Assembly: GCA_963969345.1 (NCBI GenBank)
Contig: OZ017769.1
Span: 3,534,816-3,598,815, forward strand
Origin: Turbatrix aceti
Taxonomy: Eukaryota; Nematoda; Chromadorea; Rhabditida; Panagrolaimidae
Length of the DNA: 64,000 nucleotides
Direction of reading: 5' to 3'
The notes beneath the pieces were generated by a model. That model was not told the DNA's origin, did no database searches, and saw nothing but the letters and a program-made list of their open reading frames with translations. A program made the translations under genes and the position numbers. This document shows, piece after piece, positions 20,384-31,500 of the stretch. Each line of letters starts with the position of its first letter. Within the stretch, counting starts at the first letter, position 1.

Positions 20384-20743
20384 GTTAGACGAGGTGAAAA
20401 AAAAGTGAGATGTTTCTCAAAAACGAACGTTTTTGATTTTTGCGCGCAATCCCGCTTGTTTTGTTGGTCGCAGATTGCCAAAACACGCGCGTTTTTGGTG
20501 CGTCTTCAAAATTTAACCGTAATAATCGCTGCTCGTATCCTGCAGCGACTCTTCAGCTGTCGTTATTTGTTTTTCTCCTTTTCTATCCAATTATCCAATT
20601 TGTGATTTCACCGACAAAATCTGAATTCAATATCAGCTGTGTGATCTTTATTTTCTTTCCAGATTTACGGTTCGTTCAAAAAGACACAAGAATAGATGAC
20701 ATGACAACTGCGGATGACAAGCAGGCAATAGTTTTTATTTTTT
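20384..20743. repeat. SAS-6 upstream region and island left boundary
   Basis: No gene in 360 bp. From about 20608 the sequence (ACCGACAAAATCTGAATTC, then GTGTGATCTTTATTTTCTTTCCAG) resembles 40258-40306 beside the second secreted-peptide gene, so the duplicated segment bounding the island starts here. A minus-strand AATAAA at 20734-20739 serves the peptide gene. Confidence 0.5.
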
Positions 20744-21007
20744 TTATAGCGTCAGGAGGTGTCTGTGCGAAATGCCCCGCAGAACGGTTTCCTCGATTTT
20801 GAGAAGACGGTGGGGATCGTCTAAGCCGATGACGGTCGCGGTGAGGGTAGCAATTTCTTCGAGGATTTGCAAAATCTCATCAATATGACTTGCAGAACGT
20901 TTCTTAATAGAACCCCTCTCACCGCTAAGGAGTAAAGGGTGAGGCAGCGGGACGGTTGCTTCGGCGATGAGGGCAAAGGCAAGGACGAGGACGAAAAGAT
21001 ACTTCAT
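20744..21007 (-). CDS. Small secreted peptide, copy 1
   Basis: A single exon of 87 residues. It begins with a clear signal peptide (MKYLFVLVLAFALIAEA), then has a dibasic KKR site near residue 40 that could be cut by a proprotein convertase. The C-terminal part is conserved with the paralogue at 40401-40643: DEILQILEEIATL, then IGLDDPHRLLKIEETVL. A TATA box (TATAAATA, 21055-21062) lies 48 nt upstream of the ATG, and the paralogue has TTTAAATA at 49 nt. No family is recognised. No cysteines occur in the mature part, so it is not a disulphide-rich peptide. It could be a hormone-like precursor or an amphipathic effector; function unknown. Confidence 0.75.
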   Translation of the reverse strand: MKYLFVLVLAFALIAEATVPLPHPLLLSGERGSIKKRSASHIDEILQILEEIATLTATVIGLDDPHRLLKIEETVLRGISHRHLLTL

Positions 21008-21054
21008 GATGATCCGAGAACCCAATGTTGACATGATTGAAACAGGAGCAGCGG

Positions 21055-21062
21055 TATTTATA
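21055..21062 (-). promoter_or_regulatory. TATA box of secreted peptide copy 1
   Basis: TATAAATA on the minus strand, 48 nt before the start codon. Both peptide copies have an A/T box at almost the same distance, unlike the housekeeping genes in this window. Confidence 0.6.
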
Positions 21063-21757
21063 CTGGTTTCCGTGGCTTCTATGGGAAACAATTTGCAGAG
21101 GCGGAATGCATTTTAAAAAACTTTTCAATCAAAGATTCATTCAATTTCTGCAGGATTCAGGAGCGGTTCAATAGTGGGAGTGATAAAAAGTTGTGAAATT
21201 TGTTTTCCCGTTTGCAGTCAAAAAATGCGTCACACAATGAAGTCGGTTTTAATCATGTTTTACGCCGTGTATGCGAAGACACTCTGAATAATATAATCGA
21301 CCAATCAGAAGCTCTGTTTTCAGGTAGGGTGTGCCAAAACAATGTTGACAAAGTTGACATCATACGATTATACATAATCGCAACTTTTCAAAAAGTTGGA
21401 TTTAAACAAATCTAAAATTTTTTATAATGATGTTCAGGATAAGCAATGTTGTCGGGTTTTGAAATCATTCCGGTACCTTACAACATTGAAAGTGGCAAAC
21501 ATTGAGTTTATGAGATTACATTGGCATAATGTCGATCTACCCCCATTTTTTTGTTAAAAAAAATATCTACTAGAATCAAATTTTTCAAGTTGTTGTTCAT
21601 GTAACGATATCGTACTTCGGAAGTACTAAATAACATAAGTGCCGCCCATTTACTTGCTTTTTCCCAAGTTTTATCGTCACGTCACTTTCCTTGGACCTTT
21701 CCCATTCCTTCCGTGCTCATTTTATAAATTTCATTAATTTATTTTGACAATCCGTTC
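21063..21757. other. Gene-free stretch with peptide-gene upstream homology
   Basis: About 21138-21175 (CATTCAATTTCTGCAGGATT) matches 40771-40795 upstream of the second peptide gene, marking the far end of the duplicated segment. Past that no gene is visible. A minus-strand AATAAA near 21738 probably ends the 21758-22300 gene. Confidence 0.45.
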
Positions 21758-22300
21758 TTACAACAAAGCAACCACATCAACCCACCAGACATGATCAGGT
21801 GGAACTCCTTCAAGATTGGGTTTTTCATCGAGATCAGGTTTCTCATGACGCCACTGAAGAGGCCATTCAAATGTCATATAGTGCATAAGCAGTTTGTGCA
21901 TTTTCCATGCCTCGTTCCAGTCTTCTTCGACACTTTTTAAAACCCCAGAATCAGGCTTGGAGTCTACAAACAAAGGCTTAAAATCGTCCTGAATAAACTT
22001 TAAAGCTGAGCAGTATTTTAACGCAACGTAAACGTCTTCAAGATTCATGCTGCCAGTCAAGGGATCATAGCAACTCTGGATCACTTTGATGGCTTTTGGG
22101 AACTCGGTTTTAAGAATATTGATATCGTCGTTAGGCCATGGTGCTTTGGCAAGTGATGGATGGAGACAACGAAGACGACCCAGCTCGTAGGCCGTATCCA
22201 GCGTCGATCTCACCACCTCCCATTCGTTAGGCTCGGTGCGTGCAGTCTTTAAGGCTAGCAAAAAAGCACTCCGAGCAGCTTTCATTTTTTCTTCGGCCAT
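21758..22300 (-). CDS. Unrecognised 180-residue protein
   Basis: A single-exon gene whose ATG is directly preceded by TTTTTTTTCAG (acceptor at 22301-22303), a trans-splice acceptor that fixes the start. The 180-residue product lacks a signal peptide and membrane segments. It is acidic and tryptophan-rich, starts with a helical MAEEKMKAARSAFLLALK and ends in a segment rich in Trp and Pro (EWPLQWRHEKP, VPPDHVWWVDVV). I recognise no family. It lies head-to-head with the hydrophobic orphan gene at 23107, about 0.8 kb away, and shares that island's AT-rich codon use. Coding is well supported by length, start signal and a poly(A) signal 20 nt after the stop. Confidence 0.8.
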   Translation of the reverse strand: MAEEKMKAARSAFLLALKTARTEPNEWEVVRSTLDTAYELGRLRCLHPSLAKAPWPNDDINILKTEFPKAIKVIQSCYDPLTGSMNLEDVYVALKYCSALKFIQDDFKPLFVDSKPDSGVLKSVEEDWNEAWKMHKLLMHYMTFEWPLQWRHEKPDLDEKPNLEGVPPDHVWWVDVVALL

Positions 22301-22303
22301 CTG

Positions 22304-23105
22304 AAAAAAAACCAACGTAAATGATCTGATTAAAATCAAAATACACACATAATGCGCGTGACAACGATCATGGAAAAGTATTTTGAAAAGGCAAACAAAA
22401 AAATTTTCAGCACTGATAACACACTGCGAGTGCAAAGTAAACCAGCATGAAAAAAAAACAACGACTCCCTTTCCTTTCCGCAGAATAGTCAAACAGAACA
22501 AAGAATGCGCGCCAACATCGGTACACTACATTGTGCGTAGCTCGGCAATGTACCAAAGGTCAGAGTCCTGCTCTTCCTGCTTTCATAGCGTGTTGCGCTT
22601 ACAAATTGTGTGAGCGCCGCCAAATCGACACCGGCTCTTTTTTGAGCTGTATGATTGCATAAACGCAAGAGGAGTGATTAATGGATTCAATCGCTCTCTG
22701 TCGTAACGTATGTACGTCCTCAACAGTCGCACTTTTTTACATAGGAACTAGTAAATGCGTCCGATATCGAAATTATATAAATATAACATTTTTTTAACTG
22801 ACGAAACAAAGTCAGTCAGTCACATGATTGCCAGATTTTTTGCATGCAAGCGTTTCTGCGATAGCTGGTGAAAACAGTTCCTATCGGCTTATCAAGAAAG
22901 TTATTACCTATTGTTTTTTTATGACAACATTTTTGCACCCTTCAGATTATTTGCAGACTCAAAAATTGCCCAATTGTATTTTTTTGACAACAAGTGCTAA
23001 TTTAATTTTTTTTTTGGATCGTGAATAAAAAGTGGTTGTTCCGATTTTCGTCTATTGTTACTATTCAACCGCTGTTGTGTTAATAATTGAAGTATTTCCT
23101 TCCAG
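22304..23105. promoter_or_regulatory. Divergent intergenic region at the head of the orphan island genes
   Basis: About 800 bp without a gene. It includes a strong A/T box TATATAAATA at 22774-22783 pointing toward the plus-strand gene, and a short repeated GTCAGTCAGTCAC at about 22811. The acceptor TTCCTTCCAG at 23096-23105 ends one base before the first start codon, so the plus-strand gene is either trans-spliced or has a 5' UTR intron here. Confidence 0.45.
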
Positions 23106-23106
23106 G

Positions 23107-26100
23107 ATGGCTTCCATCAAGCTGCCAAAGACATCGGATAAAGACTTCCGAATTCATGATTGGAACGATGAAGAATTACAAAAGTGGCTTGAAAAAAGTG
23201 TTCAGGTATTTCAAAAAGGCCATGTAAATGATAACGCAGACACCAAAACTTACAAATGCGAGCGATCTGACAGTGATACGATATTACTTCGGCTCTGTAT
23301 CATGTACTACGGCAAAAGAGATGTAAGTTTTGACGTCCTCACGTCCTCTTCTCTCACTGCCCACACCTGTCTCACCTATCTATCTAATTAGCATACCGAT
23401 TTGTATATAAGCATGATCCAAGAACCAATAAATGACTCGCTCCCTGACTCTCTCTCCTTTCATCCTCCCGCCTGTAGTCCGTTCCTGACGGCCTATACAC
23501 TGAAAAAAAAAACTGACGAATGAAAACGTCAGAATCAGTGAAAACGTTAGAAAAACTGACGATTTGCACAAAATCGTTAGAAAAACTGACGATCAGGGAC
23601 GTCATGAAATAACTGATGATTTTAAAGGAAAATCGTCAGTTTTTTCCTGACGTTTTGAGACAAGTACGCGTTTCACAAATCTTCATTTTTTTTCTAAGTA
23701 AAACGTCAGTTTTTTTCTGATGTTTTTGCCTGTATAGGTTGAGAATAAAATATTTGGCAATGTGCCACAAGTTTCTATCAATTTTACGCAAATTTTGCGA
23801 CGAGCTCGCATTTCGCAATGATTTTTTCTTGTTTTTCTCATTTGTATTTTTTGAAGTTCAGCTCATTATTGTATTTCTCGTTGCCGCAGTGTAGTTGTTC
23901 ATCAGTCAGTCCGTCTATCGCACTCTACTTTTTTTGGCAATGATCTTGAGAAGAACGGCAAAGCAACCCCGTAAGACGTTCAAATTACGGTTGACATCAA
24001 TAACAGTAAGTTTTTTTGGTATGTGAAAGAAAACACTGTTTTAAAGCATTTGCAGAGAGTATGCTGACTTTGGCAGCTTCGCGCAATGGCATTTTTAGAT
24101 TGTTAGCGATCTCATCTGCCGCAATGATTAGGGCAAGTCCTGAGATATCAAACAAGCTATCAACGGCACAAAAATGTTGATTTTTGGCACAGCTGCAATT
24201 GTTCGCAAACAAGGTGAAAGCACATGCTGTGCATTTTTGACAATGCATGAAGTGAAAACAAACTGTGGATTGATTATTCGCGTTTTACACTGGCATGTTA
24301 TTTGTTCTAATAAGTCAAACTGAAACCTTCAACAGCTCAAACAATAACTACTATTTATTTTCAGGTAAAGTCAGGCTATGAATGCTGTGGCTTCATAACA
24401 ACGACATTTGTCTACGCCTGCCAAGTTTACTTGAATCGAACCATCAACCGACGACAACGACAACATCAACGAATTTTTATTTTTTTGGATATAATTTGTT
24501 TTTTTATTGTATATGTGTATGTATGTAGAGATAAATTAATGGAAGCTCATGCTATATATGTATTGTGTATGTGCAAACCAGTAGGCCAAGATTGTACAGC
24601 AAAACAATAAACCAATATTGGAGACGATTTGCCAAGCGGATTCGGGTAAAAACGTCAGTTTTTTTCTGATTTCTTCAATCGTCAGTTTTTCTAACGAATG
24701 CAAAACTGATTTCTTCAATCGTCAGATTTTCTAACGAATGCAAAACTGACTTTTGTAATCGTCAGTTTTTTTCTGACGAATGGGGACGTCAGTAAAACTA
24801 ACGAAAAATCGTCAGTTTTTCTAACGTTTTTTTTTTCAGTGTAGCAAGTTTAATATCGGGTATCTCAACCCAGAATGACTGACACTAGTATCTTGTTTGG
24901 AATTTCAGATTTTACTTGATCATAAAAATACTTTTTTTAGGGTTACGCAAATCTTCTTCAAGGCTACAGAACAAAAGAAAAAAATCAGTTAAAGCCAATT
25001 ATAAAGCTTATCAAACAGCATTGTACTGGAGACATCGAGTTCAATGTTGTTTACGTTTCCGTTGGCACCAAGCAAAAGGATGGCACTTTTGCTAGCCAAG
25101 AAATTCCATGTAAAAAACCTTATGTAAAGACGTAAAATTCTGAAATAATCTTTAGTGCTTCGACTGGCTAATTCTGGAAAGACAATCGATGTCAGCGACC
25201 CGGGATGTCTCTATGAAAGCTACGAAGACTACCTAAACAAAAACAAGCTTCAACAGAGTGTCATGATTTATCCCGAAGGTGGAACGTATGCAGTCGGCGT
25301 TGTTAAACTCAAAGCCCGCGAATCACCGAGCTGTACTCTGGAAAGTACAATCAAACATGTCATAAACGTAACCGTAACTGTAGCATCGGTCGCAGCAACT
25401 TTTCTGACGCCAGCATGTATGTTTGGAGGGCCAGCGTTGGCATCGATGGCGGCAAGGGCTGCCGCTGCAGGATCCTACTGGGCGGCAACACTATCAAAAG
25501 TAGCGTATTGTGCTTCAAAAATTGGAACTGTGAATACCATAATCCAGTGCCTGAATCTAGGCCTTACTGGCATGAACATCTTTGAGAAGCTTCAGCGGAA
25601 TGAAAATTTCTACGCAGAAGCAATAAACATTCTAACCACTGCTATTTCGGCCGCATCATCCAAGATAACGAGTATATATACCCAAAAATATGCTGGTACA
25701 TTTCGTAAAGCTGTCTTGGATGGAAAAACATGGAAAGAGATTTCATCAAGTAAGTATTATTTTTCAAATGCTTGAAAACCTAAACCAAAACAAGCTTGGC
25801 TATTTAACTCAAAAAATATATCATTTGAAAAATTTTATTTTACAGCAATCAGTAAGTACGACAAAATCATGCTATTCACAGCACGATTAGTGCCAACAAT
25901 CCTATCTGTATCATCGCTTACCGTGTCATTCTACAAACTTCTGACAAATTCAAAACGATCGATGTTAGATATTTCGTCGTTCTGTATTGCACTCTTCATG
26001 CTCACCAACACGATAATTCAGCCATGGACGTTGAAGCAAATGTTTGATGCAACGCAAGATACCATAATTGGTGAAATTCGAAATCGCATTAAGGTAAGCG

Positions 26101-28266
26101 TACTTGAATTTGAACACACTACCTTATTTTTGGATTTTCAGACACCCGAATTTAAAGACCGATTTAATCAAGACTTAAAAAATGCTCCTAAAGATTCAAA
26201 CGAACGTGCATACCTTATCAAAACTCTTTTTCGAATTGAAGATATCGAAGCCTTCTACGGCAATATGACAAGAACGCAATCAGTTGTAACATTTAACAAA
26301 AACGGATTTGTGCTCAACCAAAATATAGAAATGTCCGCCGAAGCTTACAACCAGATTGGTCAAAGCGAAATCGTTGTTCAACAGATCATTGAACAAAAGC
26401 TTATTGGTGGTACAATTGAAAAAATCATGAATGAATATGATCCAACGCTAGCCCAAGAGGCGAAGGATTACGCTAATGGAGCCATGACATGTCAACAGGA
26501 ACAAGAGTTTTTAAGCAAATTGTCAAACTTGAACCAAAGCCGCAAAGGAAGACTGTTCGATGCATCAGCTGCGTACAAGGATATGCCAGATTTTTTGAAA
26601 ACTACCAACGAAGCAGAACGTAAACTATGCGGTAATAAAACATTAGAAGAGTGGCGAACAGCACGGCAAATTCTGGACAGGTAAAAAATAAAACTTAATA
26701 TATAAAGTTTAAATAAAAACGTTTAGAAATACGCCAAACTACGACCAAAAACTCAGTGAACTCAATCAAAAAATAGCTCATGCAGAAGCCATTAGAGACG
26801 AAAGAATTGCTTTTCAGAACTCACTGAAAGGAAACGGAACTACGGTGAGCAATGGGTTTTCGGCAGAAGTTGAAAAACAAGGAGGACAAGATTTCATCAC
26901 AAAAACCGACAACTTTATTAAAAACACTGCAACATTTTGCAATTCGAAAACAGAACGTCTAACAACCTACTACGATTCCGCTGTTGTTAAACACAGCCTG
27001 CAACATGCGTTCGGAGTTCCCGATTACAAGGATATCAAGATAAACGGTAAGCCCGTCTTCAAAGACTTGTCAGAAACCGAGCTCACATCTATCAGTGGAT
27101 ATCTCATGAATCCGGACAAAGCTAAAGAAATGGTCAACGCATCTGCTGAACTTTTACAAGACAAACAATGCACATGGCAGGGAAATTCGTCGGATGAAGT
27201 AGGCGGAGGAATGAAGTTGCTTGGAAACTATGTGGTTTGTTTATTCTTTTTATTTAAGCGAACCGATTTCGGAAAAAGGTGAAGGCAAAAGAACAGAGAT
27301 TTTGCGATGGAAAATGATCAGTGATATCAGATTTATCAGTTGTCGGATTCTGAAGATTCCGACATCCAAAACCAGTTTATCAAAAAAATTGAATTTTGGA
27401 AGGCCTACCAAAGGCAATCGTGACTTTGGTAGGCTCGCCTGCAGAGAGAGTTATCCGAACATTCGGCCGTATCATCCGATCCGAAACTTGGGATATCCTT
27501 CGGATGCAACTCTGGTTGTTTTTTTTCCGAGTGCACAGCGAAAAATTGTCAGCACATTTTTCGCTGTGCACTCGAAAAAATTTTCCTTTTTTGATTGGTA
27601 CTCAGAAAAGAATCGAGTAATAGGTTTCGGAGTCTATACGGCTTCGTAATTCTTTATAGCCCATACAGTGTAGCTTATTAGTGAGATAAAATTAAAACAT
27701 CAATAATTCTAACAATGTCAGATCTCGTTCCAAGAATCGCTGTTCCGAAAACCCGATCCGACTCGGTTTTTTAGCACGTTATCAGACGCTCGGGTTTTTT
27801 TGCAGTACTGATCGTGTTATATTTTTTACAGGCCAAGCGAGTCAAAGGCACAAACTTGAAAGCAGCGGATGTTTTATCAGAAATTGCAACCGGCAAGGGA
27901 GTAGAATACGAAGGAGTTCGAACATTCTTCAACGACGCAAAAACAAATGTAGAAGCTTGCTACGCAAAGCACCCTAATTGTCAGCAATATCGTGAATGCT
28001 ATACCGCAGCCGGACATTACCTAAAACATGATACAAATTCAAAGATAACTAATTTGCAAGCCAGCGATTTTGAACAGTATTTAGTTACCAACAACAATGC
28101 TATCTTTCAACCAGAAAATATAACGGTTCAACGATATTCTCAAGATGGTACATCGATTCAGACCAATTACGTCTACAATTCGTTGGGCTCTCGACGCTAC
28201 TTTGGTGTAGGCACTGCAATAACGGACGGCAGAACTACAACAACCACTACTTATGATATTAAATGA
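23107..28266 (+). CDS. Orphan 902-residue protein with hydrophobic middle
   Basis: Seven exons in phase: 23107-23322, 24941-25109, 25156-25749, 25846-26093, 26142-26680, 26727-27234, 27832-28266. The N-terminal 190 residues are soluble, with a run near residues 148-172 (YESYEDYLNKNK, then YPEGGTYAVG). Then come hydrophobic stretches at about 195-250 (VTVTVASVAATFLTP, Ala-rich), 334-360 and 371-388, enough for several membrane segments. The C-terminal half is soluble and polar and ends in a threonine run. The layout reminds me of the eukaryotic domain of unknown function DUF4781, but that is memory and untested. Intron 1 holds a Tc1/mariner-like element and intron 6 a hairpin insertion. The gene ends 323 bp before the giant SecA-like gene on the same strand, so the two may be co-transcribed. 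Confidence 0.8.
23498..24841. mobile_element. Tc1/mariner-like element in intron 1 of the orphan gene
   Basis: 1344 bp bounded by TA dinucleotides (23496-23497, 24842-24843). Both ends read CACTGAAAAAAAAAAC inward. Beside them are clustered subterminal copies of CGTTAGAAAAACTGACGA and its complement (23540-23660 and 24650-24830), which could be transposase binding sites. TA target duplication and the CACTG end fit the Tc1/mariner superfamily, but no transposase frame survives. The middle carries a 130-bp protein-like segment (24065-24194) shared with 57141-57270. Confidence 0.7.
24065..24194 (-). other. 130-bp protein-like segment, copy 1
   Basis: Same length and about 86% identical to 57141-57270. 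On the minus strand it is open and translates to a stretch containing CAKNQHF, SGLALIIAADEIANN and MPLREAAKV. The other copy reads CAKNQRF, SGLALIIMADAVTNN and MPMREAAKV. Identity stops abruptly at both sides, just after an AG at the 5' side, as for an exon boundary. It may be a captured exon fragment. Protein family not recognised. Confidence 0.55.
27235..27831. repeat. Intron 6 of the orphan gene with hairpin insertion
   Basis: Unlike the neighbouring 46-100-bp introns this one is 597 bp. It contains a hairpin at about 27529-27575 with 18-bp arms (CGAGTGCACAGCGAAAAA) and an 11-base loop, plus GGCCTACCAAAG/CTTTGGTAGGC arms at about 27400-27435. It looks like the remains of a small inverted-repeat element. 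The donor is GTTTGT and the acceptor TTTTTACAG. Confidence 0.5.
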
Positions 28267-28589
28267 TAAAAACGTTTCAGGAAATCATCTAAAGCAGAAA
28301 ATTTTCAATTAAGAATACACATACATAATTTAATGTTTCTTCAAGTATCAATTTTTTAAGCGTTAAATAAACATAACCTTGGTTAAACAATGATTGTGTT
28401 ATAAAAAATGTTTGACAACATTTCAATATTTCAAAATATTATAGCTGCATAATATGCTAAAGTCATTTGTGCCTCCTAACATCTGGTCTAATGATAACTA
28501 ACCACTGAGTAATGGTGAAATAAATAAATAAATAAATATGCTAAAGTTATCATATTATGATAACTTTCAGAAATTAATTTTAGCAAACA
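28267..28589 (+). promoter_or_regulatory. Intercistronic region between the orphan gene and the SecA-like gene
   Basis: 323 bp. It has AATAAA at 28366-28371 and a run of four AATAAATA units near 28518-28535, then two acceptors, AACTTTCAG (28570) and AATTTTAG (28582), just before the downstream ATG at 28590. No separate promoter is evident. The arrangement suits either an operon junction or a short independent 5' UTR. Confidence 0.45.
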
Positions 28590-31500
28590 ATGACGACTTA
28601 CACCCCAGAAAGTCTCGAAGTTGCAATCACCGTCAAAGTCTACGGCAGCCACGATGCAAGTTACGACGACGTACTAACCTCAACGTTTGGTGACGAAAAG
28701 ACAAACATCCCTCAAGCACTCATCAAACGAGTTCGGCAGCTTTACGTCAAACACCAAAAACTGATCGTGCAACATCTTGGCAAAAATTACATTGCAGATT
28801 TTGTCAAACGTGGTGAAACTTCTATCATCCAGCATTTTCAAGAATGCATTCACGCACAGCGGCAAGAAAACTTCTTTCACAGTCTGGAAAATGGTAAAGC
28901 TCAGAACATTGAACTCAGAATCAATCACCTAAGGCAACTTGACGAAGCCCAATTAGTCTTCAAGTTTTTCAGTCGATATTTTGCCACCCAGGTCAAAGTG
29001 TTTATCAAGTGCGACGTCGAAAACGAATTCCGGAATGCACTTCAAGACTGGATCAAAAGCGGTGAAATCAGTTTTGAAAATTGGAAAAAGCTAGACATCT
29101 GGCATAAAAATGGAAACAAATTGTCCAGTTTTTTGAAAGAAAACTGGCAACCCTCTTCCAAATACGATGTTCTCATTCAAAAGGTAAAAAAACTAGGAGA
29201 AAAAATCACAACGAATGAATTCTTAAACCCGAAATCTATTTCAATGCTCTTGGGTATGTTTTTATATATCAAAAATTAGGAACATAATAACTTTATTTGT
29301 TTTAGAAAAATCATTTGAGTCTCCAAAAATAACTGTGAACAAGAACAAAATAATAGTCGAAGGAAAAGCTGTTTACCTAGATAAAAACCTTGTTGATAAA
29401 ATTCATCGTAAGCTAAAAGACTGTGAAATCAAGCAAATTGAAATCTATGCAGCGTATTTTTGTGCTTTGTGCACTGATTTGATATTCTACGGTAAATTTA
29501 GTTTTCATTCCTCAAAAATCAGACAATGTAATTTTTTAGAAAAAAACGTTGTCATCTCGACAGGAAAGCTCCGGATCTGGAACAAGTGTCGCATTGACCT
29601 ATCCGGCAAGAGTTACGAATCGGAAAGCCGAAAAGCCGAAAACGCTAAAAATTCCACAGAAGACGGAACAAAAGGAGCTGATGGGAAACCCGGAGGATCC
29701 AGCGGAAATTTGACTATTCTTACTCGGTCTATCGTATGTATTACCTTTTTTAAACCTTAATAAAAAAATTTGCAGGTTGAAAGCCGTCTTCTGCAAGTAT
29801 ACCTCAATGGTGGCCGCGGAGAAGACGGCGAAGACGGTGGCGATGGCTACGAGGGCGAAGATGGAAAAGGCGTGACATCCAACGAAATAAATGGATTATT
29901 CAAGCACTACGGTAGCCTGTATTTCGGATTTTGGAGTACATTCAAAAATTATAATCCGGGCGATGATTGGACTGAACAAAGGCATTGCAGCGATAAGGAT
30001 AAAATGTACATCTACAAGAAGTACACCGATGACTACGACCGAGAGCTCCACTACAGCTACGCCGGCATATCCTATCACTGGTATTCGCCAACTGTCTATG
30101 ATACATTCATCCGAATCGTCGGTGGTCCAGGTGAGAAAGGAACCAAAGGCGGTGTAAATGGAGTCGGAGGTGAAGGCGGCTATCGTGGTGAATGCGTAGT
30201 CATGAATCCGGAAACAAAAGAAAAATTCAGCATTGATGTTACAAGAAATATGGGTCGGAACGGAAGAAACGGTAAATGCGGCGAACCCGGTAGCAATGGA
30301 AAAAAAGGGAACGACCTAGCAATTATTGATGCATCAGATACTCAAAAATACGTAATTGGCGATGACGAACACACGCTTAATCTGGAGTGGTATTCAAGTG
30401 AGGGTCCATATCGACGGTTTTTTGGATACGAAAAACACTACAACGATGAAGAATACCCTTTTGTGAAGTTCGAAACCCATGAAACGTGCCAAAGAAGTCT
30501 CGTAAGTTCGACAGCTTCAAGAACAACCCGAAACCAGTATTCAAAAGCAGTGGCCCAAAAAGCTGTCATGACAGAAGACGTCATGAAACACAGTGCGGAA
30601 GTCTTTGACGACGAATCCGCGTTCGTCGAAGAAGTCTCGCTAGAGTTCGAACAAGTCGACGAAGACGAAGAAGAAGAAGAAGCTGAAGAACAGACTGTAG
30701 AGCAGGTGATGATGCTTCGACAATCCGGTGATACAAAAATCACGGAATACACAACTGAGAACCTAAAAACTGTGAAGCCAAAACTAACCCCTGAAAGCCT
30801 GGTTGAAGAGATCAAAAAAAGTGGATGTTTTGGAACTGCCACTTCGGCTGCACAAAATCTGTTTGATCTGTTCACGCTGGAACTGGACTGGAAAAAACTT
30901 GAAAGCATTCGTTTCCCAACCCTGTTTCAAAAAAATCATTTCGTCCACGCCGTCGCTGAAAAACCACTGATACTCGCCCTGATCGGCCTGCGTCAAAATC
31001 AAATTCAATATGGTAAAACGTACGAGGAAATCCAGGAATTTGCAAATACAGTTGCATCGCGACGAAGATTGAAATTCGAAATGACTCAATACCAGGGAGA
31101 GCACACAAATGCTGTCGAAGATTTTTTGGCTACAAAAGTAACTGTAAAAGAAAGAATCAAACAAGAAAAGACTATCGAAGGCGTCAAAAAAGGTCCGCCA
31201 CTTGAATTGCCTCAAAAAACGCTCAACAAGTTAATCAAGAGTTTGATGTCCAACCAGTCAGTGTACTACACACCAAACGAAGAGCTTATTGCTTTGCATG
31301 CCCTCGTCCAGGTTCTTCCCGCGGAACTAAAACAATCTATCGATACATTTAAGCAGACAGAAATAATTTGGTGCAACGGTCAAGGCGAAAAGCTGCTAGA
31401 AAAATTATCCAATACTATAGTGAAAAAAGAGAAGAAAACGAAAACCCATGGTTAGTTTTTTAAAGTTTACTTAAAAAAACTATTTATACATAAATATTAA

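Noticed and set aside
28267..28589. Fusion of the orphan gene and the SecA-like gene into one reading frame
   Set aside because: The upstream frame ends in TGA at 28264-28266 with a poly(A) signal after it, and the downstream gene has its own ATG behind acceptors; no donor near the end of the first gene joins them in phase.
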